Part shown: piece after piece, positions 26,291-35,065 of the stretch
How the letters are laid out: every line of letters begins with the position of its first letter
How positions within the stretch are numbered: the stretch's first letter is position 1
Source of the DNA: Pelagibius sp037652055
GTDB taxonomy: Bacteria; Pseudomonadota; Alphaproteobacteria; Kiloniellales; Kiloniellaceae
Assembly: GCF_037652055.1 (NCBI RefSeq)
Contig: NZ_JBBKAH010000009.1
Location: 186,001-250,000, forward strand
Length of the DNA stretch: 64,000 nt
Direction of reading: 5' to 3'
Position numbers and translations under genes: made by a program
Notes under the pieces: generated by a model
Told to the model about the DNA's origin: nothing
Seen by the model: the letters and a program-made list of their open reading frames with translations, nothing else
The model's database searches: none

Positions 26291-27627
26291 CCGCCGGAGA
26301 CGAGGTTTTCCGGCACGGCGGGCGCTTCGCTGACCAGAAGGGCCAGATTCTCCGCGTTTTCAACGCTTGCGCCAAATTTCTTAAGGAAGCGCTCCAGATC
26401 CTGCTGGGCGATGCGGACGTCGACCTCGGTGGCCAGCCCCTCGTCGCGCCGGGCCAGCACCTCGCCGTGGTCGTAGAGCCAGGCGAGCGGCGCCCCCTCG
26501 GCCAGCTTGAGGGCGACGGTGACCTGGCGGCGCCGGGCCGCCAGGTGGCGGTCGATCAGCGCCAGGACGTCGTCGCAGCCGGCGCCCGTCAGCGCCGAGC
26601 ACAGCGCCCCGTTGCCCTGCTCGGCGATGCGCTGGGCAAGGTGGGCGCGGGCGGCGGCATCCAGCAGGTCGGCCTTGTTCAGGACCTCCAGCACGTGCCC
26701 GGCGGCTTCCGAGATGCCGAGATCGGCCAGCACCGCCTGAACGTCGGCCTGCTGGGCCAGGCTGTCCGTGTGGGCGGCGTCGCGCACGTGGAGGATGAGG
26801 TCGGCCTCGATGACCTCTTCCAAGGTCGCCCGGAAGGCGGCCACCAGATCGGTCGGCAGGTCGGAGATGAACCCGACGGTGTCGGACAGGATGATGGTCT
26901 GCCCCGAGGGCAGCACGGCCCGCCGCATGGTCGGGTCGAGGGTCGCGAACAGCTGGTCGCGGGCCAGCACCTTGGCCTCCGTCAGGCGGTTGAACAGCGT
27001 CGACTTGCCGGCGTTCGTGTAGCCGACCAGGGCGACCACGGGATAAGGCACGCGCTGACGCGCGCCGCGGTGCAGGCCGCGGGTGCGCTGGACCTGGTCC
27101 AGTTCCTTCTTCAGCCTGACGATGCGCTCGGTGATCAGCCGGCGGTCGATCTCCAGCTGGCTTTCGCCCGGGCCGCCCATGAAGCCGAAGCCGCCGCGCT
27201 GGCGCTCCAGGTGGGTCCAAGACCGCACCAGGCGGGAGCGCTGGTAGGTGAGCGCCGCCAGTTCGACCTGCAGCTTGCCTTCCTTGGTGCGCGCGCGGGC
27301 GCCGAAGATCTCGAGGATCAGGCCGGTGCGGTCGATGACCTTGCAGTTCCAGGCGCGCTCGAGGTTGCGCTGCTGGACCGGCGTCAGCGCCGCGTCGACC
27401 ATCACCACGTCAATTTCCAGCAGCCGGAACTCCTCGGCCAGGCGCTCCACCGCACCGCCGCCCATCAGGGTCGCCGGCTTGGCCTTCTTGACCGGCACGA
27501 CCTCGCTGCCCATCACCTCGACCTCGATGGCGGCGGTCAGGCCGACGGCCTCGGCCAGGCGCGCCGCGGGGGCACGCAGGCCGGGATGCAGCATGTCGGG
27601 ATGCAGGACGAAAGCGCGTTCGGTCAT
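26287..27627 (-). CDS. hflX: Ribosome-associated GTPase HflX
   Basis: 446 residues. The N-terminal HflX domain includes VPVKKAKPATLMGGGAVERL. A coiled coil with GFMGGPGESQLEIDRRLI follows, then the G domain: G1 GYTNAGKSTLFN, G3 DTVGFISDLP and G4 NKAD. It splits stalled or hibernating ribosomes. The start at 27627 (MTERAFVLHP) has no non-conserved tail; an in-frame ATG at 27714 adds a Pro-rich stretch with no family match. It is the last gene of the dusB-to-hflX run. Confidence 0.95.
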   Translation of the reverse strand: MTERAFVLHPDMLHPGLRAPAARLAEAVGLTAAIEVEVMGSEVVPVKKAKPATLMGGGAVERLAEEFRLLEIDVVMVDAALTPVQQRNLERAWNCKVIDRTGLILEIFGARARTKEGKLQVELAALTYQRSRLVRSWTHLERQRGGFGFMGGPGESQLEIDRRLITERIVRLKKELDQVQRTRGLHRGARQRVPYPVVALVGYTNAGKSTLFNRLTEAKVLARDQLFATLDPTMRRAVLPSGQTIILSDTVGFISDLPTDLVAAFRATLEEVIEADLILHVRDAAHTDSLAQQADVQAVLADLGISEAAGHVLEVLNKADLLDAAARAHLAQRIAEQGNGALCSALTGAGCDDVLALIDRHLAARRRQVTVALKLAEGAPLAWLYDHGEVLARRDEGLATEVDVRIAQQDLERFLKKFGASVENAENLALLVSEAPAVPENLVSGG

Positions 27628-27685
27628 GATCTTTGCGGTCGGTCGCGGTCCGTGGACGATGGGGTCCCTGGGCTTCGGGGTCGGC

Positions 27686-27705
27686 GGCGGCGCCGGGGCG
27701 CCGCC
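27686..27705. repeat. GC palindrome between hfq and hflX
   Basis: GGCGGCGCC and GGCGCCGCC form a stem with a very short loop. It has no T run in the reading direction of these genes, so it could be an attenuator-like or mRNA-stability hairpin in the hfq-hflX transcript. Confidence 0.35.
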
Positions 27706-27764
27706 CCTTTGCATTCAGGCCTTCACTGCCTGGGAAATCAGCCTTGCCGCGACCGCCGGCAAGA

Positions 27765-28022
27765 TCAGCCTTCGGCGGCTTCTTCTTCCTTGGTGGGATC
27801 GAAGAGCTGGACCGGGGTGGCCGGCATCACGGTCGAAATGGCGTGCTTGTACACCAGCTGCGAATGCGCGTCGCGGCGCAGCAGAACGGAAAAATTGTCA
27901 AACCAAGTCACGATCCCCTGCAGCTTTACGCCGTTCACCAGGAAAACGGTCACCGGGACCTTGTTCTTCCGGATGTGGTTGAGGAATACATCTTGAACGC
28001 TTTGGTTCTTTTCAGCGGCCAT
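27765..28022 (-). CDS. hfq: RNA chaperone Hfq
   Basis: An 85-residue Sm-fold protein. Sm1 motif: FLNHIRKNKVPVTVFLVNGV, then KLQGIVTWFDNFSVLL. The Sm2 motif YKHAISTV is intact. It forms a hexamer that pairs small RNAs with their targets; in nitrogen-responsive alphaproteobacteria it also affects nif regulation. The acidic C-terminal tail is short. The gene has a 236-base upstream region that may carry its own promoter inside the operon. Confidence 0.99.
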   Translation of the reverse strand: MAAEKNQSVQDVFLNHIRKNKVPVTVFLVNGVKLQGIVTWFDNFSVLLRRDAHSQLVYKHAISTVMPATPVQLFDPTKEEEAAEG

Positions 28023-28258
28023 TTTCGCACCTTGTTCTTGTTCTTAAACAGCGATCGTCTGATCTTGTTTCTGGCCCTTGCACGCCTTGCCGCGGCAGCC
28101 GCTGCCCGCCCTTTTCATCACTCCGGCGGAAATGCGGCACCGCACAAGCGCGGAACCCAGACGGACCTTCCTAACACGGCTTGCGTGAAATGAAAAACCA
28201 TCCTGTAGGGGTACCGGCAGCCCCACGGGCGGCACGGGCTTCGCTCACGCGAAGTCTC

Positions 28259-28969
28259 CTATTTGCGGTTCAACCCCTCGGTTTTCAAGGGCTTTGAGCC
28301 GGCGCTTTGCGCCAGGACTTTGAGCGTGAGTTCACTGAAGGCCGCGCAGTCGGCCACGTGGCCGCCAAGCGGCCGCCCGTCGAACTCTTCGGCCCCCGGG
28401 GCCTCGGCCCGCAGCAGGATCGCCGTGCAGCCGGCGTTGCGGGCGCAGAGGATGTCGATGTCGGTGTCGCCAACGAACCACACCGCCGGACCGGCGGCGA
28501 TGCCGCTGCCCCTCAGGGCGAAATCCACCACCTCCGGCGACGGTTTGTCGCAGGCGGCATCGGTGGCGCCGACCACCGTGCTGAAGAAGCGGTCCCAGCC
28601 CAGCTCGGCCGACTCCAGCCGCAGGATATCGCCGCGCTTGTTGCTGACCACGCCGAGCAGCAGGTCGTCGGCGGCGGCCAGCGCCGCCAGCATCTCCCCG
28701 GCACCCGGCAGGGCGCGAAGCTGGCTCAGGTGGTCGGCCTCGTAGGTGCGGTAGAACACCTTCGTCGCTTCGTCGGCCCGTTCGCCAAACAGCCGGGGGA
28801 AGGAATCGCGCGCCGACTGGCGTACGTTCTGACGGGTCTCCTCCAGGGTCCAGGGCCGCTGGCCCATGGCGTGGAAGGTCGCCGTCATGGCGTGGTGGAT
28901 GACGGCCCAGCTGTCGACCAGGGTGTTGTCCCAGTCGAACAGGATGGCTTTCGGGGCCGGCAGGCTCAT
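28259..28969 (-). CDS. HAD-superfamily phosphatase of Gph type
   Basis: A 236-residue HAD hydrolase. Motif I is FDWDNTLVDSW (an unusual Trp in place of the common Leu), motif II is GVVSNKRGDIL (Ser-Asn), motif III is the Lys of DKPSPEV, motif IV is FVGDTDIDI. It is the second gph-like gene in this window but a divergent one, sharing only the core motifs with the copy at 7246-7965. It overlaps the D-amino acid transaminase start by 4 bases, so the two are coupled. The substrate is unknown. Confidence 0.82.
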   Translation of the reverse strand: MSLPAPKAILFDWDNTLVDSWAVIHHAMTATFHAMGQRPWTLEETRQNVRQSARDSFPRLFGERADEATKVFYRTYEADHLSQLRALPGAGEMLAALAAADDLLLGVVSNKRGDILRLESAELGWDRFFSTVVGATDAACDKPSPEVVDFALRGSGIAAGPAVWFVGDTDIDILCARNAGCTAILLRAEAPGAEEFDGRPLGGHVADCAAFSELTLKVLAQSAGSKPLKTEGLNRK

Positions 28970-29829
28970 GCGCTTTTCTTCAGGTTCTGCATGTAGTCCA
29001 TGTAGTGCTGGCGCAGCTTGCCGGTCAGGATGCCGGGGTGGCCGTTGCCGATCGGCTTGCCGTCCAGCTGGGTGATCGGCAATACGAAGGAGGTGCTGGA
29101 GGTGAGGAAAGCCTCCTTGGCATTCTTCGCTTCGTCGACCGAGAAGCAGCGCTCCTCCAGCTCGTAGCCTTCCTTGCGGATCAGTTCCAGCAGCGTGATG
29201 CGGGTGATGCCGTTGAGGATCGAATGGGTGGCGTCGCGGGTGACCACCCTGTTGTCCGGCGTCACGATCCAGGCGTTGGTCGAGGTGCCTTCGGTCACCA
29301 TGCCGTCGGCGTCGACCTGCCAGGCCTCGTAGGCCCCCGCCTCCACCGCGGCTTGCTTGCCGAGGATGTTGGGCAGCAGGGAGACCGACTTGATGTCGCA
29401 GCGGTCCCAGCGCTGGTCCGGCACGGTGATGACCTTCAGCCCCTCGTCCAGCAGTTGCTGGCTGTGCGGCTTCACCTGGCGGGTCGTCATCACCAGGGCC
29501 GGCTTGGCGCCTTTGGGGAACTTGTGGTCGCGCGGCGCCACCCCGCGGGTGATCTGCATGTAGACGAAGCCGTTGGTCAGGCCGTTACGCCGCATCAGCT
29601 CGCGTGACACCAGCTTCAGCGCGGGACGCGACATCGGCTCGACGATGCGCAGCTCCCTGAGCGAGCGGTCCAGGCGGTCAAGGTGCAGGTCCTCGTCCAC
29701 CAGAATCCCGTTGAACACCGGCACCACCTCGTAGACGCCGTCGGCGAACTGGTAGCCGCGGTCCTCGATGTGCACGGCGGCGTCGCGATGCGGCAGGTAG
29801 CGGCCGTTGACGTAGGCTTGACGGGGCAT
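28966..29829 (-). CDS. dat: D-amino acid aminotransferase
   Basis: A 287-residue fold-type IV PLP enzyme. It starts MPRQAYVNGRYLPHRDAAVH; family motifs are DRGYQFADGVYEVVPVFNG, MQITRGVAPRDHKFP, the catalytic Lys in DIKSVSLLPNILGKQAA and TEGTSTNAWIV. It makes or degrades D-amino acids such as D-alanine and D-glutamate for peptidoglycan. Branched-chain or aminodeoxychorismate enzymes share the fold, but the motif R-G-x-x-x-R-D-H fits D-amino acid transaminase. It is placed between trkA and hfq and probably in their operon. Confidence 0.9.
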   Translation of the reverse strand: MPRQAYVNGRYLPHRDAAVHIEDRGYQFADGVYEVVPVFNGILVDEDLHLDRLDRSLRELRIVEPMSRPALKLVSRELMRRNGLTNGFVYMQITRGVAPRDHKFPKGAKPALVMTTRQVKPHSQQLLDEGLKVITVPDQRWDRCDIKSVSLLPNILGKQAAVEAGAYEAWQVDADGMVTEGTSTNAWIVTPDNRVVTRDATHSILNGITRITLLELIRKEGYELEERCFSVDEAKNAKEAFLTSSTSFVLPITQLDGKPIGNGHPGILTGKLRQHYMDYMQNLKKSA

Positions 29830-29880
29830 CCGCAGCCTCTCCTTTCGACTCGGGCAGGGTTGAAGAAAGCCGGTGCGATC

Positions 29881-31257
29881 CTAGAAAAACTCGAGCTTTA
29901 CCGCAAAGAGCTTCTCGACCTTCTTGACCGCCTCCGAACGCGCGAAGATGACCACCAGGTCGTTCGGCCGGGTGACGGTATCGCCGCGCGGGATGATGAC
30001 CTCGTCGCCGCGCACGATGGCGCCCACGATGACGCCGTCCGGCAGGCGCGCCTCGCGGATCGGCACGCCGACCAGGCTGGAGGTCTCCAGCGCTTCGGCC
30101 TCGATCACCTCGCCGAAATCCTCGCTGAGCGAGTGGACCGAGCGGATGCGGCCGCGGCGCACGTGCTGCAGAATCTTGGAGACCGTGATGGCGCGCGGGC
30201 TGACCACGGTGTCGATGCCCAGGGTGCCGACCAGTGGCCCGTAAGAGGTCTTGTTGATCAGGGTCACCGCCCGCTTGCAGCCATAGCGCTTGGCCAGCAG
30301 CGAGGTGAGGATGTTCACCTCGTCGTCGTTGGAGACGGCGATCACCGTCTCGGCGATGGAGGCATTGGCCTCCTCCAGGATCTCGGTGTCGAGGGCATCG
30401 CCGTGGATCACCACGGTGCGCTGCAGCGCCTGGGCCACGATCTCGGCCCGGCGCTTGTCGACCTCGATCACCTTGAGGTTCACCTGCGGATGGTTTTTCT
30501 CAACCGCGTGCGCCAGGTTGAGGCCGATGTTGCCGCCGCCGACGATGATGACGCGGCGCGCCTCCTTCTCCTCGTGACCGAAGGCGGCCATGGTCCGCTG
30601 CAGGTGGCTGGTATCGGCAACCAGGTAGACGTCGTCGCCGGCGCGCATGTCGTCATCCGGTGTCGGCACGAAGCCCTTGCCGTCGCGCGAGATGCCGATG
30701 ACCACGATGTGGAGGTCCGGAAACAGCGCCGTCAGCTGGCGCAGCGGCGTATTGATGACCGGGGTGTCCTCGCTGCAATGCAGGCCGATCAGGCTCACCT
30801 TGCCGTCGGCCAGCGGCTGCACGTCGAAGGCGCCGGGCAGCTGCAGGCGCCGCTCAATGGCCCGCGCCACCTCGATCTCCGGCGAGATGATGACGTCGAT
30901 CGGCATGTGCTCGCGGCTGAACAGATCCGACCACATGGGCTCCAGGTAGCTCTGGTGGCGCACGCGGGCGATCTTGGTCGGCACCTCGAAGATCGAATGG
31001 CAGATCTGGCAGGCGACCATGTTCACTTCGTCGGCGTAGGTCACGGCGATGACCATTTCGGCGTCGCCTGCACCGGCGCTTTCCAGCACGTCCGGATGCG
31101 AGGCGAAGCCGACCAGCCCCTTCACATCCAGAGAGTCGGTGATCTTCTCGATCAACTCACGCGATTGGTCGATGACGGTGACGTCGGCGTTTTCGCTCGC
31201 CAGATAGCGCGCGATGTTGAAGCCGACCTGGCCGGCACCGCAGATAATGACTTTCAT
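29881..31257 (-). CDS. trkA: Trk potassium-uptake regulatory subunit TrkA
   Basis: A 458-residue cytoplasmic NAD(H)-binding protein with two repeats of an RCK/KTN module followed by TrkA-C domains. The first Rossmann motif is IICGAGQVGFNIARYLASEN and the second is VIIVGGGNIGLNLAHAVEKN. It regulates the TrkH/TrkG-type K+ channel, which is not present in this window. It is fifth after ntrB, C, Y and X in the usual alphaproteobacterial order. Confidence 0.97.
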   Translation of the reverse strand: MKVIICGAGQVGFNIARYLASENADVTVIDQSRELIEKITDSLDVKGLVGFASHPDVLESAGAGDAEMVIAVTYADEVNMVACQICHSIFEVPTKIARVRHQSYLEPMWSDLFSREHMPIDVIISPEIEVARAIERRLQLPGAFDVQPLADGKVSLIGLHCSEDTPVINTPLRQLTALFPDLHIVVIGISRDGKGFVPTPDDDMRAGDDVYLVADTSHLQRTMAAFGHEEKEARRVIIVGGGNIGLNLAHAVEKNHPQVNLKVIEVDKRRAEIVAQALQRTVVIHGDALDTEILEEANASIAETVIAVSNDDEVNILTSLLAKRYGCKRAVTLINKTSYGPLVGTLGIDTVVSPRAITVSKILQHVRRGRIRSVHSLSEDFGEVIEAEALETSSLVGVPIREARLPDGVIVGAIVRGDEVIIPRGDTVTRPNDLVVIFARSEAVKKVEKLFAVKLEFF

Positions 31258-31293
31258 TGCCTAGATGACTCCGATGACCCGGCTGCCGCTCAT

Positions 31294-32685
31294 TCAGGCG
31301 CGCTCCACCGTGCCGACGCCCAGCGAGCGCAGCTTGCGGTGCAGGGCGGAGCGTTCCATGCCGACGAAGGACGCGGTGCGAGAGATGTTGCCGCCGAAAC
31401 GCATGACCTGCGCCTCCAGGTACTTGCGCTCGAAGACTTCGCGGGCCTCGCGCAGCGGGAGGGACATGATTTCCTCGCCCGTTTCGCCGGGCAGCGAGGC
31501 CGGCGCGGAGGCGCCGATTTCCGGCGGCAGCATATCCGGGCGCACGGCATCCCTGGGCAGGCCCGGCGCCATGATGAGGACCCATTCGATGACGTTGCGC
31601 AGCTGGCGCACGTTGCCCGGCCACTCGTAGGCGCGCAGCGCCGCCAGGGCATCGTCGCTCAGCGTGCGGGCCGGCAGGCCGGCATTCTCCGCTGCGCGGT
31701 CCATGAAATAGGCGACCAGTTCCGGGATGTCCTCGCGCCGCTCGCGCAGCGACGGCACCTCGATGGGCACCACATTGAGGCGGTAGAAGAGGTCTTCGCG
31801 GAAGCGGTTCTCGCCGATCAGGGATGGCAGGTCGCGGTTGGTCGCCGCGATCACCCGCACGTCCACGGCGATCCGCTTGTCGCCACCGACCCGCTGGAAG
31901 GTCTGTTCCTGCAGAACCCGCACGATCTTGCCCTGAGTCTCCATCGGCATGTCGGCGACCTCGTCGAGGAACAGGGTTCCGCCGTGGGCGCGCTCGAAGG
32001 TGCCAATCTTAGCGGTGTTCTCACCGTCGCCCTGCCCCGGCTCGACACCGAACAATTCCGGCTCCAGGCGGTCCGGATGCATGGTCGCGCAATTCAAGGC
32101 CACGAAGGGCGCCAGGGCGCGGTGCGAGCAGTTGTGCAGCTGGCGCGCGATGACCTCCTTGCCGGCACCCGCGGGACCGGTGATCAGCACGCGGCTGCCG
32201 GTCGGCGCCACCTTGCGGATCGCCTGGCTGACCTGGTGATACCAGTGCGACGAGCCGATGAAGTCGGACGATTGGCCGACGCGCAGGCGCAGTTCCTCGT
32301 TCTCGCTGCGCAGCCGCGCAGCCTCGATGGCACGCTGTACGACCAGCAGCAGGCGGTCCGACTTGAAAGGCTTTTCGATGAAGTCGTAGGCGCCGAGCTT
32401 GATGGCGTTGACGGCGGTCTCGATATTGCCGTGGCCGGAGATCATGACCACCGGCGTGCTGGGAAACTCCTGCTTGATGACGCTCAGCAACTCCATGCCG
32501 TCGAGCGCCGAGTTCTCCAGCCAAATGTCGAGCACCACCAGGCTGGGCTGGCGCTGGCGCAGCAGCGCGAGGGCGCTGTCGCTGTCGCCGGCGTCGCATG
32601 TTTCGTAGCCTTCATCCTGCAGGACGCCGGTAATCAGCATCCGGATGTCGACTTCGTCATCGACGATGAGAATTTCGTTACCCAT
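31294..32685 (-). CDS. ntrX: Nitrogen response regulator NtrX
   Basis: 463 residues. The receiver has the acidic pocket DDE (9-11) and phospho-acceptor Asp53 in LVVLDIWL, and the Lys of EKPF. The central AAA+ domain has Walker A GPAGAGKEV and Walker B GGTLFLDEVADMP, but the GAFTGA loop that contacts sigma-54 is replaced by GVEPGQGDGENTAKIG, as is usual in NtrX. A Fis-type helix-turn-helix closes the protein. The start at 32685 overlaps the 3' end of ntrY by 8 bases. It is thought to act on redox, cell-envelope and nitrogen genes without strict sigma-54 activation. Confidence 0.96.
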   Translation of the reverse strand: MGNEILIVDDEVDIRMLITGVLQDEGYETCDAGDSDSALALLRQRQPSLVVLDIWLENSALDGMELLSVIKQEFPSTPVVMISGHGNIETAVNAIKLGAYDFIEKPFKSDRLLLVVQRAIEAARLRSENEELRLRVGQSSDFIGSSHWYHQVSQAIRKVAPTGSRVLITGPAGAGKEVIARQLHNCSHRALAPFVALNCATMHPDRLEPELFGVEPGQGDGENTAKIGTFERAHGGTLFLDEVADMPMETQGKIVRVLQEQTFQRVGGDKRIAVDVRVIAATNRDLPSLIGENRFREDLFYRLNVVPIEVPSLRERREDIPELVAYFMDRAAENAGLPARTLSDDALAALRAYEWPGNVRQLRNVIEWVLIMAPGLPRDAVRPDMLPPEIGASAPASLPGETGEEIMSLPLREAREVFERKYLEAQVMRFGGNISRTASFVGMERSALHRKLRSLGVGTVERA

Positions 32686-35062
32686 TTCCCGCAGCTCTCT
32701 CCACGGCCGGGCTTTCGACCGCGGTCTCCATCTTCTGGTCCGCAGGCTCGCTGTCGGCCGCTTCGTCACGCAAGGGGAACACCAGACTGACCACGGCGCC
32801 ACCCCCTTCCCGATCGCGAAGAATTAGATCACCGCCGTGATCCTCCATGATCTTCTTCACAATTGCGAGGCCGAGTCCAGTGCCGCGCTCGCGGGTGGTG
32901 ACATAGGGCTCGGTCAGCCGGTGGCGGTTGGCCTCGGGCAGACCCTTGCCGTTGTCGGAAATTTCGATAACGCAATTGCCGCCTTTGTTGCGCAGCGCGA
33001 CGTCTATCGCCCCCGCCGGTGTCCCCTCGCCGTCGCGCTGCTGGCGGCCCTCGATGGATTCGATGGCGTTCTTCAGCAGGTTGGTCAGCGCCTGGCCGAC
33101 CTGGCGGCCGTCACAGGCCAGCACCATCGGCTCCTTGGGCGGTTTGTAGGTAAACTGAACGTTGGTCTGTGCCGTGCGCTGCAGGAACATCGCCTGCTCG
33201 ACCAGCTTGCCCAAATTCTCTTTGCGCATCACCGGCGCCGGCATGCGCGCGAAGGCGGAAAACTCGTCCACCATGCGGCCGATGTCGCCGACGTGGCGGA
33301 CGATGGTGTCGGTGCAGACCTGGAAGGTTTCGGCGTCGGTGGTGATCTGGCCGACGTACTTGCGCTTCAGCCGTTCGGCGGCGAGTTGGATCGGCGTCAG
33401 CGGATTCTTGATTTCATGCGCGATGCGGCGGGCGATGTCCGACCATGCCGCTTTGCGCTGCGCGGCCAGCAGCTGGGTGATTTCGTCGAAGGTGACGACG
33501 AAGCCCATGATGGCGCCGTCTTCCAGTTCGGTGGAGATGCGCACCAGCAGGACGCGCTCGTTGCCGCCGGAATCCGGGATCGACAGCTGCTGCTCGGTGC
33601 GTTTGCGGGGCCGTCGGCGCGCCCGCTCCAGCAGGTCGCCGACCTCCGGCATCACCTCGCTCAGGCTGCGGCCGTGCAGCGCCTTTGCGTTCTCGCCCAG
33701 GAAGTCGCAGGCCAGACGATTGACCAGGTCGATGCGCCCTGTCGCGTCGAGGCCGATCACCCCCGCGGATACCCCGCCGAGCACCGCTTCGATGAAGCGG
33801 TTGCGGTAGTCGAGCTGTTCGTTGGCCTCCAGCAGGGCGTCCTGCTGGCGCTCCAGCTGGCTGGTCATCTTGTTGAAGGCGCGCGACAGGTTGCCGATCT
33901 CGTCGCGCCGGGGCTGGCCCAGCACGCGCGCTTTCAGATCGCCCTTGCCGACCCGTTCCGCCGCGGCGATCAGGCTGCCGATCGGCCCGGTCATCTGGTT
34001 GGCAAAGGCGAGGCCGATCCACACCGCCACCAGGAGCAGCAGCAGCGCCACCACCAGGAATATCAGCGCGAAGGTGATCTGCAGGCTGAAGCGATTGCCT
34101 TCCAGATCCTCGTAGCGCTGGACCGCCCAGCGCGTGCTCTCCATGTGGCCCAGCACGCGCGGATCGACCAGGCGGCCGATATAGAGATAGGCGTCGGCCG
34201 CGAGATCCAGCCGCACCAGGGCCCGCACACGGTCCTCGTCCTCCGAGGTCATGATCGCCATGCCCTCGGTGCGGGCGCGATCGAAGGCCCAGTCCGGGAT
34301 GTCGGGATTGAAGGCCAGCAGGAAGTTGGAGGCGCGCGCCAGCATGCGCCCGGAGCTCTCGTAGACGGCGGCCTCAGTGAGGTAGCGCTGGCCGGCCTGG
34401 CGCGTCATCACGCTGTTGAAGAGCGCGGGATTGTAGACCAGCGACGGTCCGCCGCGGTTCAGCACCTGGGCTATGGCGAAGGCGTCCGCGGCGATGGTGC
34501 GCTGGTGCTCGTCCAGATAGGCGGCGGCGACGGCACGCGAATTCTTGATGGCGGTGGACACCCGCTCGCTGAACCAGAACTCGAGGCCGAGGTCGAACAT
34601 GATGACGGAGAACGCGGCGACCAGGATGGTCGGTGCCACCGCGACGACGGAGAACAGGGCCACGAGCCGGCCGTGCAGGCGCGAGCCCGCCCTGCCCTTC
34701 TTGCGTTCGATCCTGAGGATGGCCAGGCGGCGGGCGATCAGCGCGGCGAGGCCGAGACTGATGATCAGGTCGGCCAGCAGCAGCAGCAGGATATGCCTGG
34801 CATTGCTCGCCACCGACAGGTTGCCGGTCATGGCGACGAAGGTGGCGATGCCGCAGGAGAGACCGGCGGCGAGCAGCACCAGGGCGATGGTCCGCTCGAT
34901 CTTGATCTGCCGCAGCCAGTGCATCAGCCGGGCGAAGCGGTCAGCGCCTTCCGGCGCCGCGTCTGGCGCACCATCTGGCGCAGCGTCGGGCGTCGTTTCG
35001 TCGGCCATGGGGTCGCCACGCGCAGGCGCGACGCCCTCACCGGTCTGTTGTATATTTGCCAC
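32678..35062 (-). CDS. ntrY: Sensor histidine kinase NtrY
   Basis: A 794-residue membrane sensor. A short cytoplasmic Ala/Pro-rich N-terminus precedes three hydrophobic helices (about residues 57-80, 88-106 and 130-158), a periplasmic domain of roughly 180 residues and a further helix (ALIFLVVALLLLLVAVWIGL). HAMP, PAS (DYRNRFIEAVLGGVSAGVIG), the His-phosphorylation motif RRIAHEIKNPLTPIQ and the ATPase domain (NLLKNAIES; ISDNGKGLP; GTGLGLAIV) follow. It phosphorylates NtrX. It lies 3 bases after ntrC. Confidence 0.96.
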   Translation of the reverse strand: MANIQQTGEGVAPARGDPMADETTPDAAPDGAPDAAPEGADRFARLMHWLRQIKIERTIALVLLAAGLSCGIATFVAMTGNLSVASNARHILLLLLADLIISLGLAALIARRLAILRIERKKGRAGSRLHGRLVALFSVVAVAPTILVAAFSVIMFDLGLEFWFSERVSTAIKNSRAVAAAYLDEHQRTIAADAFAIAQVLNRGGPSLVYNPALFNSVMTRQAGQRYLTEAAVYESSGRMLARASNFLLAFNPDIPDWAFDRARTEGMAIMTSEDEDRVRALVRLDLAADAYLYIGRLVDPRVLGHMESTRWAVQRYEDLEGNRFSLQITFALIFLVVALLLLLVAVWIGLAFANQMTGPIGSLIAAAERVGKGDLKARVLGQPRRDEIGNLSRAFNKMTSQLERQQDALLEANEQLDYRNRFIEAVLGGVSAGVIGLDATGRIDLVNRLACDFLGENAKALHGRSLSEVMPEVGDLLERARRRPRKRTEQQLSIPDSGGNERVLLVRISTELEDGAIMGFVVTFDEITQLLAAQRKAAWSDIARRIAHEIKNPLTPIQLAAERLKRKYVGQITTDAETFQVCTDTIVRHVGDIGRMVDEFSAFARMPAPVMRKENLGKLVEQAMFLQRTAQTNVQFTYKPPKEPMVLACDGRQVGQALTNLLKNAIESIEGRQQRDGEGTPAGAIDVALRNKGGNCVIEISDNGKGLPEANRHRLTEPYVTTRERGTGLGLAIVKKIMEDHGGDLILRDREGGGAVVSLVFPLRDEAADSEPADQKMETAVESPAVERAAGNG

Positions 35063-35065
35063 AGG

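Noticed and set aside
29683..32790. A plus-strand open frame of about 1035 codons
   Set aside because: It is antisense to trkA and ntrX and shows no domain or ribosome-binding site.
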